From Duncaniella sp. (GTDB lineage Bacteria > Bacteroidota > Bacteroidia > Bacteroidales > Muribaculaceae): a DNA stretch of 22,694 bases. Shown piece after piece: positions 14,371-22,630 of the stretch (positions are counted from its first letter, which is position 1; the number at the start of each line of letters is the position of its first letter). Both the position numbers and the translations under genes were made by a program. Where the stretch lies: NCBI RefSeq assembly GCF_029054785.1, contig NZ_JAIDEN010000030.1, positions 1-22,694 of the forward strand. The letters run 5' to 3'. The notes below the pieces were generated by a model. The model was not told where the DNA came from. It searched no databases and was given only the letters and a program-made list of their open reading frames with translations.

Positions 14371-15714
14371 TCAGGCATTGTACCCCTCAGATTGCTTCTG
14401 CCTGCGCTGAAACAGCTTGCGGAAACGATAGAAGGGCTTGTCTTCATTCAGACGGGCCACTTCAAGCCAACGGGAATTGTTGAAATCCACATCCCACTCG
14501 CAGATTCCGTTAAGGCGGAAATTCGGGCGGTAGTTCTTTATCTTGTAGAGGCGGCGGCCTTCACAGTCATAGGTCTTCCAGGCCATCGTAATGGTGTACA
14601 GACGATGGATTTCAGTGGCAAGCATCGGCGCCAGCTCCCGATTGTAGAGCAGACGCTGCAACTGTGACAGAGAGTACCACTTGCCCTCATAGCGTGAAGA
14701 CCTGATCACATCATGGTTCTCCAGGCAGCAGATGAAGTGATAGATATTGTTGTTGCCTGAGACATCTGAACTCTTGTACATGAAACGCATGTCATAGTCA
14801 CTCTCGCTGATGCCGCTGATGCTGCCGAACACCTCTCTGGCCCGCTCCTTTGAGACTGCATCGGCAAACGAGACTCTCAGTGAGGCCGGAGTGTCAAATC
14901 GGTTATTGTCAGGGACGTCATAGAAACCTTCATTGCGGGTCAGAAACACGTTGTCGCCGCAGATGATGATATAACGCATCGTCGAACCCGGCTCGCTTCC
15001 ACGCGGATTCATCTCCATGTGGTTGTAATAATAGCCCCACAGCGAGAAATAGCGCAGACCGAGATAGACGATCGACAAGGCATAGAAGATCACCGGTACC
15101 CAGTTATAGATAAAGGCATCAGTCCCGTTGATGTTGACATTGACATAGAACAAGGCATAGTAGCTCCACGAGAGCACCGACAGCGCCACTGACAGAATCA
15201 GCAGCAGCCTCACCTGGAAATTGCTCTCCTGACGGAAGATCTTGCCCAGGAAACCGCGTTCCGAAGAGTTGCCGTAGCGGATGATGCACATGCGGCACAC
15301 TTCCGAAGAGTCTCCTTTCAGAATGGCGACACCGCAAAGCACTGAGGCCACAGGTCCGAGAATAAGAATCGTCAGGTAGGGTATGTGGAGGTTTATGACA
15401 TCTTCAGTATAGAAAATAGACACAAAGCCTCTTGCATACGCAATGGCGATCACAAGCATTATTATAGCCGAGTAGCCCAAAGCCCTCAGGCAGATTGACT
15501 GCACGAGATCACAGGACATTGCCTCATATTTCTTACCGCTGATGCGATAGATCAGCAAAAGCACCATGAGCCCTAATGTTACTAAAGGCAACCATGTTTT
15601 GGGAATAAACAAGCCTATGAATTCAGGCATTGCAAGCATACCGACCGCGATAGCCCAGTTGAGCCACAGCGAGAAGATTGCGCTTTCATTGCTTATATGC
15701 TGCTGTTCTGACAT
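14371..15714 (-). CDS. Uncharacterised 6-TM protein with possible degenerate Nudix-like domain
   Basis: This 447-residue protein is of a family I do not recognise with certainty. Six hydrophobic segments are seen, at about residues 13-36, 41-57, 78-96, 109-132, 168-191 and 201-225. Between the fourth and fifth is a CRMC motif (140-143) in a cytoplasm-like loop. The C-terminal 210 residues are soluble. Their order recalls a Nudix fold: a strand RYIIICGDNVFLTR, GFYDVPDN, a helix DAVSKERAREVFGS, a strand YHFICCLE and GKWYSLSQLQRLL. The Nudix box with its REUXEE residues is absent, so hydrolase activity is doubtful. It lies between the DPP4 gene (76 bp upstream) and miaA (9 bp downstream). The function is unknown. 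Confidence 0.65.
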   Translation of the reverse strand: MSEQQHISNESAIFSLWLNWAIAVGMLAMPEFIGLFIPKTWLPLVTLGLMVLLLIYRISGKKYEAMSCDLVQSICLRALGYSAIIMLVIAIAYARGFVSIFYTEDVINLHIPYLTILILGPVASVLCGVAILKGDSSEVCRMCIIRYGNSSERGFLGKIFRQESNFQVRLLLILSVALSVLSWSYYALFYVNVNINGTDAFIYNWVPVIFYALSIVYLGLRYFSLWGYYYNHMEMNPRGSEPGSTMRYIIICGDNVFLTRNEGFYDVPDNNRFDTPASLRVSFADAVSKERAREVFGSISGISESDYDMRFMYKSSDVSGNNNIYHFICCLENHDVIRSSRYEGKWYSLSQLQRLLYNRELAPMLATEIHRLYTITMAWKTYDCEGRRLYKIKNYRPNFRLNGICEWDVDFNNSRWLEVARLNEDKPFYRFRKLFQRRQKQSEGYNA

Positions 15715-15790
15715 TTTATTGCTAAAGTAATTTTCTGTTAGGATACAACGTGTAAATCAACAATCCTGAGAACGCTAAAGTTTAAGTGAC

Positions 15791-17974
15791 TCAGCGCATA
15801 TTTCGGTCAAAATAGTCGATCAGACGGGAGTAGACCGAGAGTCGGGCACCGCAGCCGTTGATCGAATGGTTCATATTGGGATAGATGAACAGATCGCACC
15901 ACTTTCCTGCGGCCTGCAATGCCGAGGTGAACTGAACGGTATTTTTGAAATGGACATTGTCATCGGCTGTGCCGTGCATGATCAGGACGGGAACGTCGAG
16001 ATTTCCGGCTGCATTGATCGGCGCGGATGCCTGATATCCCTCTTCATTTTCCTTGGGAGTCAGCATGTAGCGTTCGGCATAGATGGTGTCATAGAAGCGC
16101 CAGTCGGTCACTGGAGCCACGGCGACAGCTGCCGCAAAGGGCGACGATCCGGTGGTCACACTCATCAGTGTCTCGTATCCGCCATAGCTCCATCCGCAGA
16201 TTCCTATGCGGTTTCCGTCGACGTAGGGCTGGCGGGCGGCCCAGCGGCCTACACCCTGCATGTCGATTGTCTCGTAGTGGCCCAGACGCTTGTAGACGAT
16301 GGTTTCCCACTGGCGACCGCGTCCGCCGGTGCCGCGTCCGTCGGCACAGATCACGATATAGCCCTTCATGGCGGCATATTGCATCCAGTCCATGTTCCAT
16401 GTGTCGAGCACCTGCTGTGAGCCGGGGCCGCTGTACTGGTGGAGAATCACCGGATAGCGCCTGGAGGGGCTGAAGTCCGACGGCTTGATCATGTAGGCAT
16501 TCATTTCAACGCCCTCGTCCGTGCGGATTGTGATAAATTCCTTCCGGGGAGCGGAGGCATAGCGGGCGGCATATTCGGCATTGTCCTCAAGCACTCGCTG
16601 CTGCTTGCCGTCGATCGTGTAGAGCGTATATGCCGGTGCCTGGGCAGAATTGCTGTAATTGAGAGTGTAGACTGTCTTTCCTGGGTTGAACCATGCCGAT
16701 GCGCTGCCTTTTTCCGGGCTTATGTGCTTCATGACTCCTTTGGCATCAATACGGGAAACAACCCGGTTGATCGGACCGGTTGCTGTTGACTGCACGTAGT
16801 GGTTGCCCTTGGCATCGGTTCCGTAATAGGCTGTGACCTCGAATTCTCCATTTGTTATGGTGCGGGTCAGCGCTCCGGCATAGGTGTACTGATAGGCATG
16901 TATGTAGCCGGAACGTGCCGACAGAACCACAAAGTTATCTGCATTAAACGTCATGTTTTCATAAGTGCATGGCTCGATCCAGGCCTGTTCTTCCTCAACG
17001 AGGATTGATTTGGCTACATTCGAGCGGGGATTCATGCTGAAAAGCTCCATGCGTGTCTGGGCGCGGTTGAGAGTGGCGACGATCAGACGGTCAGGAGAGC
17101 CGCCATAGGCGATACGCGGGATATATTCGAAGTTCGTTGCCGGTATGTCGAGATTTTTTGTCTTGCGGTTGTCAACGTCATAGGAATGGACACTGACTTT
17201 TGAATTCGGCTCGCCGGCCACGGGATATTTATAGGTGAAGCTGCCGGGATACAGTTCATACTGCTTCATCGGGTCGCATGAACCCTCATAGAGCGGGAAT
17301 GTAAAGGCCGGGACATCGGTTTCGTTGTACTTGATGTAGCACAATGTCATGTTGTCTGGCGCCCAGGCCATCGACACGGATGTGGAAAATTCCTCCTCAT
17401 AGACCCAGTCGGGGACTCCGTTTATTATCTGGCCGGGCTTGCCGTCGGTCGTCACATCCACTTCTGAGTTGAAATCTATTTTGTGGAGGTGGATGTTATT
17501 GTCATTGCCGACAAATGCCACCATTCTGCCGTCAGGCGAAAACAGCGGGGCCTGCTGGCGCTCGAATTTTTCAGACAGCGGATGAAGCTGACGGGTGCGG
17601 ATGTCATAGACATAAAATTTCGACATAGAGGAGCGGCGGTAGATCATCTTGCGCTCGCGGCCTACGATCAGTTTCGATCCGTCGGGGCTGAGGATGAAAT
17701 TTTCAATCTCCGGGATGGTGGTCTCACGTGTATGGGTGACATCCATGACGGTCTCGACCTCTTTGCCTGTACGGGTGTCAAACTTCACGATGCGCTTGCG
17801 GTCAGAGGATAGTTCAAGATAGCTCTGCCCGTCAGGCATATAAGCCGGTGCCGATACGCGGGCCGGAGAATTGGCCGGATAGACATACGGTGCCAGGGCT
17901 GCGTCATCCGAGATTCTTGCGCCGGCCTGAAAAACGGCGGTTGCGGCTATGAGACAAGATAATATCTTTTTCAT
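15791..17974 (-). CDS. Dipeptidyl peptidase IV-like serine peptidase (S9B)
   Basis: The 727-residue enzyme would release Xaa-Pro dipeptides from the N-termini of peptides. The ATG at 17974 gives signal peptide MKKILSCLIAATAVFQAGA, so it is periplasmic or outer-membrane associated; a GTG at 17977 adds one residue. The N-terminal beta-propeller carries repeated SPDG units and the DWVYEEEF motif, whose Glu pair binds the free N-terminus of the substrate. The C-terminal alpha/beta-hydrolase domain has the nucleophile Ser596 in GWSYGG, Asp671 in GTADDNVHF and His703 in NMNHSI. All three catalytic residues are intact and the length is typical. Such enzymes help asaccharolytic and gut Bacteroidales use proline-rich proteins. 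No -33/-7 pair was found upstream. Confidence 0.94.
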   Translation of the reverse strand: MKKILSCLIAATAVFQAGARISDDAALAPYVYPANSPARVSAPAYMPDGQSYLELSSDRKRIVKFDTRTGKEVETVMDVTHTRETTIPEIENFILSPDGSKLIVGRERKMIYRRSSMSKFYVYDIRTRQLHPLSEKFERQQAPLFSPDGRMVAFVGNDNNIHLHKIDFNSEVDVTTDGKPGQIINGVPDWVYEEEFSTSVSMAWAPDNMTLCYIKYNETDVPAFTFPLYEGSCDPMKQYELYPGSFTYKYPVAGEPNSKVSVHSYDVDNRKTKNLDIPATNFEYIPRIAYGGSPDRLIVATLNRAQTRMELFSMNPRSNVAKSILVEEEQAWIEPCTYENMTFNADNFVVLSARSGYIHAYQYTYAGALTRTITNGEFEVTAYYGTDAKGNHYVQSTATGPINRVVSRIDAKGVMKHISPEKGSASAWFNPGKTVYTLNYSNSAQAPAYTLYTIDGKQQRVLEDNAEYAARYASAPRKEFITIRTDEGVEMNAYMIKPSDFSPSRRYPVILHQYSGPGSQQVLDTWNMDWMQYAAMKGYIVICADGRGTGGRGRQWETIVYKRLGHYETIDMQGVGRWAARQPYVDGNRIGICGWSYGGYETLMSVTTGSSPFAAAVAVAPVTDWRFYDTIYAERYMLTPKENEEGYQASAPINAAGNLDVPVLIMHGTADDNVHFKNTVQFTSALQAAGKWCDLFIYPNMNHSINGCGARLSVYSRLIDYFDRNMR

Positions 17975-18021
17975 CACTGGTTTGGGTTGTGTTTGATTGC
18001 AATGGTATTTAAGAGGCTGTC

Positions 18022-18043
18022 AAAAACGGCAATGCCATTCCGT
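18022..18043 (-). terminator. Terminator after the coiled-coil gene
   Basis: On the minus strand ACGGAAT pairs with ATTgCCGT (one bulged G, 3-nt loop; 18043-18026) and runs into five T residues (plus-strand A-run 18022-18026). It starts 2 bp after the stop codon of the coiled-coil gene. The stem is short, so the call is moderate. Confidence 0.45.
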
Positions 18044-18045
18044 CA

Positions 18046-19503
18046 TCAGAAAAGCGAGAGCTGGGCTTCGTTGTCATTGGCCGGCTTGCGGGGCGGTTCA
18101 TGATAGCCGAAATCGGGGTCTTCATGCTTGCCGCCGGAAAACCAGTCGGTATTGTCAAGTGCGCTGTCAATTTTCACTTTCCGCGGACGGCCTCTACGGC
18201 GCGCAGCGGCCTTTTCAGGTGCTTTTGGCGTCTCGCCGAAACCGATCTCGATCCCTTGGTTGGCTGGAGCGGAGGCTGTGTCTGAGGACGCGGCGGCTTT
18301 GGAGGCTTCGAGCGAGGCCTGCAAGGTCTTGATTTCCTTGCGCAGACGCATTTCGCTGTTGGCCTGATTGTAGAGATTGGTCTCGATGGTGCGCCGCAGA
18401 GATGCGTTCGACTCCTGCAATTCCGCTATTTTAGCGTCTTTGCGGGCTTTAAGATCTTCAAACGCGTCAAGTTCTTTCTGTATCTGCTCTACGGCCTGGA
18501 GCTGTTCCTGCTGCAAGGTCTCCAGTTCGCGTCGCGAGGCGGCAGCCTGGTTGCGCAGGTCGTTGATCATATTGTCGCTCATCGAGGTCTTCACTTCAAG
18601 CTGTTCACGCAGAGTGGTCTGACGTGCCACCTCGCCGCGCAGAGTCTCGCATTCCGAGGTGAGTTCGGCTATCCGGAGGTCGCACTCCTCGATGCGCTTG
18701 TCGCGCTCGGCAATCTGCTGCTCCTGATCCGCCACTTTCTCCCGGATCTCGGTATCGGCGGATGTTTCAGTCTCAGGAGTTTTGGCTTCAGCCGTTTCAG
18801 CCTCGGCTGTTTCAGCTTCCTGAAGTTTCTGAAGTTCTTCAGCCTTTGCGCTTGCGGCGGCTTCAAGCTCCTCGATGCGGGCTTTTGCCTGGTTGAGTTC
18901 TTCTTCAAGGGCGTTGGGCTTGCGGCGGCTGTAAAAACGCTCCTTCTCCTCGGCCTGTTTGGCCAGCTGTGACTCCAGATCGTTGATGCGGTCGAGCAAT
19001 GCGCGTTTCTGCCTGTCGACACTCAGCTGGAGCCTGTGGTTTTCCTTGCGGAGAACTGCCATCGCATTGTCGTCGCCCTCAAGTTCCGAGATCCTGGCTT
19101 CAAGACGCGATCTCTCTTCCTGCCACCGGTCTGCCGATGAACGTGCGGCCTGCTCGGCCTGCTCGCGCAGACGGCTGTCAATCGAATCTATCAGATATTT
19201 CCTCTGGGCTTCCGTGTCAAGACACTTTTTCACAAAATCAGGCTGAGCGTCATTGAAGATCGCAATGACCGCGTCAAACAGATCAACCGGAAGAGACTCG
19301 GTCACAGATACTTTTTCTGCGGCTTCCGCAGGCGCAGGCGTTGACTTGGCATCGGCAGGAGCCGCCGTGCTTTCGCGCGATGGCTGGCTTGCGTGATGCT
19401 CTCCGGCGGCATACGTGGGGACGGTGGGATCATAGTCCTCTTCTTCCTCCTCACTGTCGGGCGAAAAGCCGAATGCCCGGCGTAGAAGTGTCATCATTGA
19501 CAT
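18046..19503 (-). CDS. Coiled-coil protein with acidic N-terminus and AT-hook-like motif
   Basis: From the ATG at 19503 the product has 485 residues. The frame is open up to 19725, but the -7 box at 19624-19617 lies inside that extension, so the shorter start is chosen. Residues 1-30 carry a run of Glu and Asp (SDSEEEEEDYD). Residues 40-66 are rich in Ala, Pro and Ser. A compact helix pair follows (VDLFDAVIAIFNDAQPDFVKKCL, about 73-95). From about 100 to 400 the sequence is a long coiled coil, broken at 229-252 by a low-complexity AEAETAEAKTPETE stretch. Near the C-terminus RRRGRPRKVK (436-445) is an AT-hook-like motif, followed by an ending NDNEAQLSLF. No signal peptide or enzymatic motif is seen. 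A structural or DNA-associated role is inference. Confidence 0.75.
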   Translation of the reverse strand: MSMMTLLRRAFGFSPDSEEEEEDYDPTVPTYAAGEHHASQPSRESTAAPADAKSTPAPAEAAEKVSVTESLPVDLFDAVIAIFNDAQPDFVKKCLDTEAQRKYLIDSIDSRLREQAEQAARSSADRWQEERSRLEARISELEGDDNAMAVLRKENHRLQLSVDRQKRALLDRINDLESQLAKQAEEKERFYSRRKPNALEEELNQAKARIEELEAAASAKAEELQKLQEAETAEAETAEAKTPETETSADTEIREKVADQEQQIAERDKRIEECDLRIAELTSECETLRGEVARQTTLREQLEVKTSMSDNMINDLRNQAAASRRELETLQQEQLQAVEQIQKELDAFEDLKARKDAKIAELQESNASLRRTIETNLYNQANSEMRLRKEIKTLQASLEASKAAASSDTASAPANQGIEIGFGETPKAPEKAAARRRGRPRKVKIDSALDNTDWFSGGKHEDPDFGYHEPPRKPANDNEAQLSLF

Positions 19504-19531
19504 ATTTGCATTGTAGTTTAACCGGTCTGAA

Positions 19532-19560
19532 GGTATTGATCTTAAGTCCGTGGTATTGAT
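19532..19560. repeat. Direct repeat in leader of the coiled-coil gene
   Basis: GGTATTGAT occurs at 19532-19540 and again at 19552-19560, exactly 20 bp apart, about two turns of the helix. Both copies lie in the predicted 5' leader of the coiled-coil gene, between its -7 box and start codon. They could be binding sites for a regulator, or a chance duplication. Confidence 0.3.
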
Positions 19561-19616
19561 ATTGAAAGAACAGTCGATGGCGGCCCGGATTCTGTCAGCG
19601 GGCACCACTCCAATTG

Positions 19617-19624
19617 CAAAGTTA
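19617..19624 (-). promoter_or_regulatory. -7 element for the coiled-coil gene
   Basis: On the minus strand TAACTTTG (19624-19617) fits TAnnTTTG exactly. Transcription would start near 19611, leaving a leader of about 108 nt before the ATG at 19503. No good -33 element is seen about 20 bp away. The box supports the shorter start. Confidence 0.45.
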
Positions 19625-19689
19625 ACTGAAAATTTCCAAAATGCCACTACAATTGCAACGGAAATGCTCCCGGCCCTCAAAAAAATCAC

Positions 19690-19697
19690 TAATTTTG
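19690..19697 (+). promoter_or_regulatory. -7 element for the GH43 gene
   Basis: TAATTTTG at 19690-19697 fits the Bacteroidetes -7 consensus. Transcription would start near 19703, with a leader of about 93 nt before the ATG at 19796. A -33 TTTG at the right distance is lacking, which may mean that an activator is needed. The gap of 292 bp between the two divergent genes holds both promoters. Confidence 0.45.
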
Positions 19698-19795
19698 CAT
19701 GATTCCCGAAGAGTGTTCCTGCCATCCGGAAATTGTACTCTTCACAGATACAGCCTGAGCTGTCTGCATTTCAATACACCAACTTCTGTTGCCCC

Positions 19796-21430
19796 ATGAA
19801 AACATATCTGTCATCACTGCTTATCACGTTTCTACTGCCGTTGACGGCGCTTGCCGGAACCTCCACGGACTCTGCCGGATCTCCCCGCTGGGGCGATCTT
19901 GGCGACGGAACCTTTGCCAACCCGGTACTTAACTCCGACTATTCCGATCCGGACATCATCCGCGTCGGCGACCGTTTCTACATGACCTGCTCCGAGTTCC
20001 ACTTCATGGGTATGCCAGTGCTCGAATCGGCCGACATGGTCAACTGGCGCGTAATCGGACGTGTCTTCGACCGCATTGATCTCCCCGGCTATTCCGACAT
20101 GACAAAATATGCCGAGGGCACATGGGCGCCTGCCCTGCGCTACCACGACGGCAAATTCTACATCTTCGTCTGCACCCCCTATGAAGGTCTTTTCATGACC
20201 ACCGCGACAGATCCCGCCGGACCTTGGGAGCCGCTCCATCTGGTCAAGGGGATCGAGAAGTGGGAAGATCCATGCCCGTTCTGGGACGACAACGGCGATG
20301 CTTATCTTGTCCGCAGCCGCCACAGGGCCGGTCCTATCATCATCCACCGCATGAGTCCCGACGGCAGATCGCTGCTCGACGAGGGGACGACCGTCTACAA
20401 AGGTCCCGTGGCCGAGGGTCCGAAAATGTTCAAAAAAGACGGTTATTATTATATCAGTATTCCCGAAGGCGGGGTCAGCACCGGATGGCAGACAATCCTG
20501 CGCTCAAAAGAGGTCTATGGTCCTTATGAGGCGCGCAGGGTGCTCGAAAAAGGATCGACCGACATCAACGGGCCTCATCAGGGTGCGCTGGTCGACACTC
20601 CCGACGGCAAACAATGGTGGTTCTACCATTTTCAGAATGCCGGAACCCGCGGACGGGTGGTCCACCTCCAGCCGGTCGAATGGCGCGACGGTTTCCCTGA
20701 AATCGGCACTGACTATGACGGCAACGGCGTGGGTGAGCCGATGAAGATCTGCCCCAAGCCCTCTGTCGCTGCTGTCTGCAATCCGTCTGCCCCGCAGACC
20801 TCGGATGATTTCTCGACAGCAGGACCCGCACTGCAATGGCAGTTCAACCACAACCCCGATACTGCATTCTACTCTATTGACACCCGCCGGAAATGCCTGA
20901 AAATCATGCCACAGCCCGCTGATATTCTCCGCAATGCCAAAAACCAGCTGACGCAACGGCTGACAGGCTATCGCTCGGAAGCCACGGTAACCCTCGATTT
21001 CAGCGCCATGAAACCGGGCGAACGGGCTGGAATCGAATGTATCGGCAAGCAGTTTCACGGTGCAGGCATCATGGTTGGCGGTACCGCGGACAATCCGCTT
21101 GTGATGCTCTACGCCGAAAGTGACAGCTCGGTTGTCTTCCGCCAGCCACTCCATGAGGTGGCCGGAGTGTCCATGCCGCGACAGATCCGTCTGCGCCTGA
21201 TGGCCGACACCGAGTCCGACATCTTCCGCTTCTTCTATTCCCTTGACGGCACAGACTTCCGTCCCCTCGGCGAGACCTTTTCCATCCAGGCCGGCTTCTG
21301 GAAAGGTATCCGCCCCGGACTTTTCGCCTACTCAGCATCCTCTTCAGCCGGACAGCAAGCCACTGAACCGGGCGTCGCCTGCTTCAGCGACTTCGTCTAT
21401 CTCCATGACGGTCCCGGAGGGAAACTATGA
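19796..21430 (+). CDS. Secreted GH43 glycoside hydrolase (beta-xylosidase/arabinofuranosidase type)
   Basis: The 544-residue enzyme begins at the ATG at 19796 with signal peptide MKTYLSSLLITFLLPLTALA; the frame could extend upstream to a TTG, which would hide it. The N-terminal five-bladed propeller has the GH43 residues: base Asp51 in NSDYSDPDIIRVGD, pKa-setting Asp158 in WEDPCPFWDDNG and acid Glu207 in VAEGPKMFKKDG. From about residue 345 a beta-sandwich C-terminal domain follows (DDFSTAGPALQWQFNHNP), like the concanavalin-type module of GH43 xylosidases. The likely substrate is xylan or arabinoxylan fragments, but specificity cannot be read from the sequence. There is no SusC/SusD pair or sensor next to it, so it is not part of an obvious polysaccharide utilization locus in this window. 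Confidence 0.92.
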   Translation: MKTYLSSLLITFLLPLTALAGTSTDSAGSPRWGDLGDGTFANPVLNSDYSDPDIIRVGDRFYMTCSEFHFMGMPVLESADMVNWRVIGRVFDRIDLPGYSDMTKYAEGTWAPALRYHDGKFYIFVCTPYEGLFMTTATDPAGPWEPLHLVKGIEKWEDPCPFWDDNGDAYLVRSRHRAGPIIIHRMSPDGRSLLDEGTTVYKGPVAEGPKMFKKDGYYYISIPEGGVSTGWQTILRSKEVYGPYEARRVLEKGSTDINGPHQGALVDTPDGKQWWFYHFQNAGTRGRVVHLQPVEWRDGFPEIGTDYDGNGVGEPMKICPKPSVAAVCNPSAPQTSDDFSTAGPALQWQFNHNPDTAFYSIDTRRKCLKIMPQPADILRNAKNQLTQRLTGYRSEATVTLDFSAMKPGERAGIECIGKQFHGAGIMVGGTADNPLVMLYAESDSSVVFRQPLHEVAGVSMPRQIRLRLMADTESDIFRFFYSLDGTDFRPLGETFSIQAGFWKGIRPGLFAYSASSSAGQQATEPGVACFSDFVYLHDGPGGKL

Positions 21431-21457
21431 CGTCACCAATTTTATGCCAACATAAAA

Positions 21458-21504
21458 CCCCGCCCGGCCGATCTGCCTCTTTCAGGCAAACCGTCCGGGC
21501 GGGG
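21458..21504. terminator. Terminator between GH43 gene and recombinase
   Basis: CCCCGCCCGG (21458-21467) pairs perfectly with CCGGGCGGGG (21495-21504). The loop holds a second small stem, TGCCT (21474-21478) with AGGCA (21484-21488). An A-run (21454-21457) precedes the stem, which gives a short T-run on the minus strand. It separates the convergent GH43 and recombinase genes. Confidence 0.65.
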
Positions 21505-21541
21505 GGTGTATATCTGCCGCTGAGCCGCCTATGACGGCATC

Positions 21542-22630
21542 TCAGACAAGCATTTCGGCTACATTAGAACCTTCGGATATCGCAAGCCATGAATAGCGGC
21601 TCATCCCGAAGGTCAGACTCGCGGCGATTCCGCAACGCTGACCGATCTCTTTGATCGCCTTCGCAAACTCATCGCGGATATAGGAAAAGGAATATTGCCG
21701 TCCGCCGCGTTGCAGCACCGGGAAAAGCATCGGCCCTTCACAATCGGCATAGCGCTTGATGATCGCACACGCTTTTTCACCAAGCCTTACGCCAATTCGC
21801 TTCCCTTTCTGACGGCGCTGATAGGACAAAACGCCGCCCCGGAAATCGTCTTTCCGCAGATTTGCAAGATCAATCAGCTCGACTCCATGTGCATAGAAAC
21901 AGAACATGAACATGTCTCTGACAAATGGCAGCTGGCCGACGGACGGCAGACCGACATCGGCAATCTTCCGGATTGACGCAGCGTCCAACGACCTCTGACG
22001 CACATTCTTCTGACTGTGGTCAACGCTTATGTTGACATTCGCTCCCCAGTCGAAATCCAGCTCCGTCAGCCCCGCAATCCTGGCATGATTCATCACCGAT
22101 CGCAGTCCCCTCATATAGAACGACACAGTCGACGGCGCGACACGCTCTTGCAGATAGCGGCTGTAATCCATGATCAGCTCACTGCCGACCTCACCCAGCG
22201 GAATGTCGGCTCCTCCGAGAAAACCGTCAAGACTCAGCCTGACACTCCGGAAAGAACTTGCGCCCCCCTTGCCATTAAGTCTGAATCCGGCAATAAGGGA
22301 ATCAATATAAGTCAGCAAGCCACCGTCATACACCGCCGGAGAAGAAACCGCCTCGAAATCGCTGCTGTAATCCCGTCCGACCGACGCGATGTCGCGCCTT
22401 ATGCGGAAACGCTCACCGGAAGCACAGACGCGGTCCAGATAAGGATTCTCACCGCTGAACAACGGACGGCAACCGTCGGCCACATCATCCAGAGTCACCC
22501 GGTCTTTACACTCGGCAAGATGCTCGATCACACAGTAAATGCTCTTCAGATCGCAGACAATCTGCTGTCTGGCCGACTTCAGCACACCGGCATCGGCAGC
22601 CCTGATGGCTCCGGTGATATTACGCTGCAC
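21542..22630 (-). CDS. Degenerate tyrosine recombinase-like protein
   Basis: The 362-residue protein resembles Bacteroidetes tyrosine recombinases. A core-binding SAM-like domain lies at about 105-190 (LLTYIDSLIAGF to MRGLRSVMNHARIAG), then a catalytic-type domain from about 210. The expected FYxRGM motif with the first catalytic Arg reads FYAHGVELIDLANL (His248). The YRRxKT strand reads SYQRRQKGKRIGV, keeping a Lys. The ARHSWA box reads SRYSWLA, keeping Arg345 but with Tyr in place of His. The protein stops 16 residues later, before the usual GH motif and the nucleophile Tyr. I see no continuation in other frames. The start is a GTG at 22630, with an in-frame TAG 9 bp upstream. It is probably inactive for strand exchange: a decayed integrase or a repurposed DNA-binding protein. 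Confidence 0.75.
   Translation of the reverse strand: MQRNITGAIRAADAGVLKSARQQIVCDLKSIYCVIEHLAECKDRVTLDDVADGCRPLFSGENPYLDRVCASGERFRIRRDIASVGRDYSSDFEAVSSPAVYDGGLLTYIDSLIAGFRLNGKGGASSFRSVRLSLDGFLGGADIPLGEVGSELIMDYSRYLQERVAPSTVSFYMRGLRSVMNHARIAGLTELDFDWGANVNISVDHSQKNVRQRSLDAASIRKIADVGLPSVGQLPFVRDMFMFCFYAHGVELIDLANLRKDDFRGGVLSYQRRQKGKRIGVRLGEKACAIIKRYADCEGPMLFPVLQRGGRQYSFSYIRDEFAKAIKEIGQRCGIAASLTFGMSRYSWLAISEGSNVAEMLV

Noticed and set aside
18012..18025. GAGGCTGTCAAAA, similar to the MITE/IS5 ends, preceded by TAA
   Set aside because: There is no second end or duplication nearby, and half of it is explained by the terminator of the coiled-coil gene.
19504..19725. N-terminal extension of the coiled-coil protein with a hydrophobic segment
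   Set aside because: A consensus -7 box lies within it, and the segment covers the divergent promoter region.
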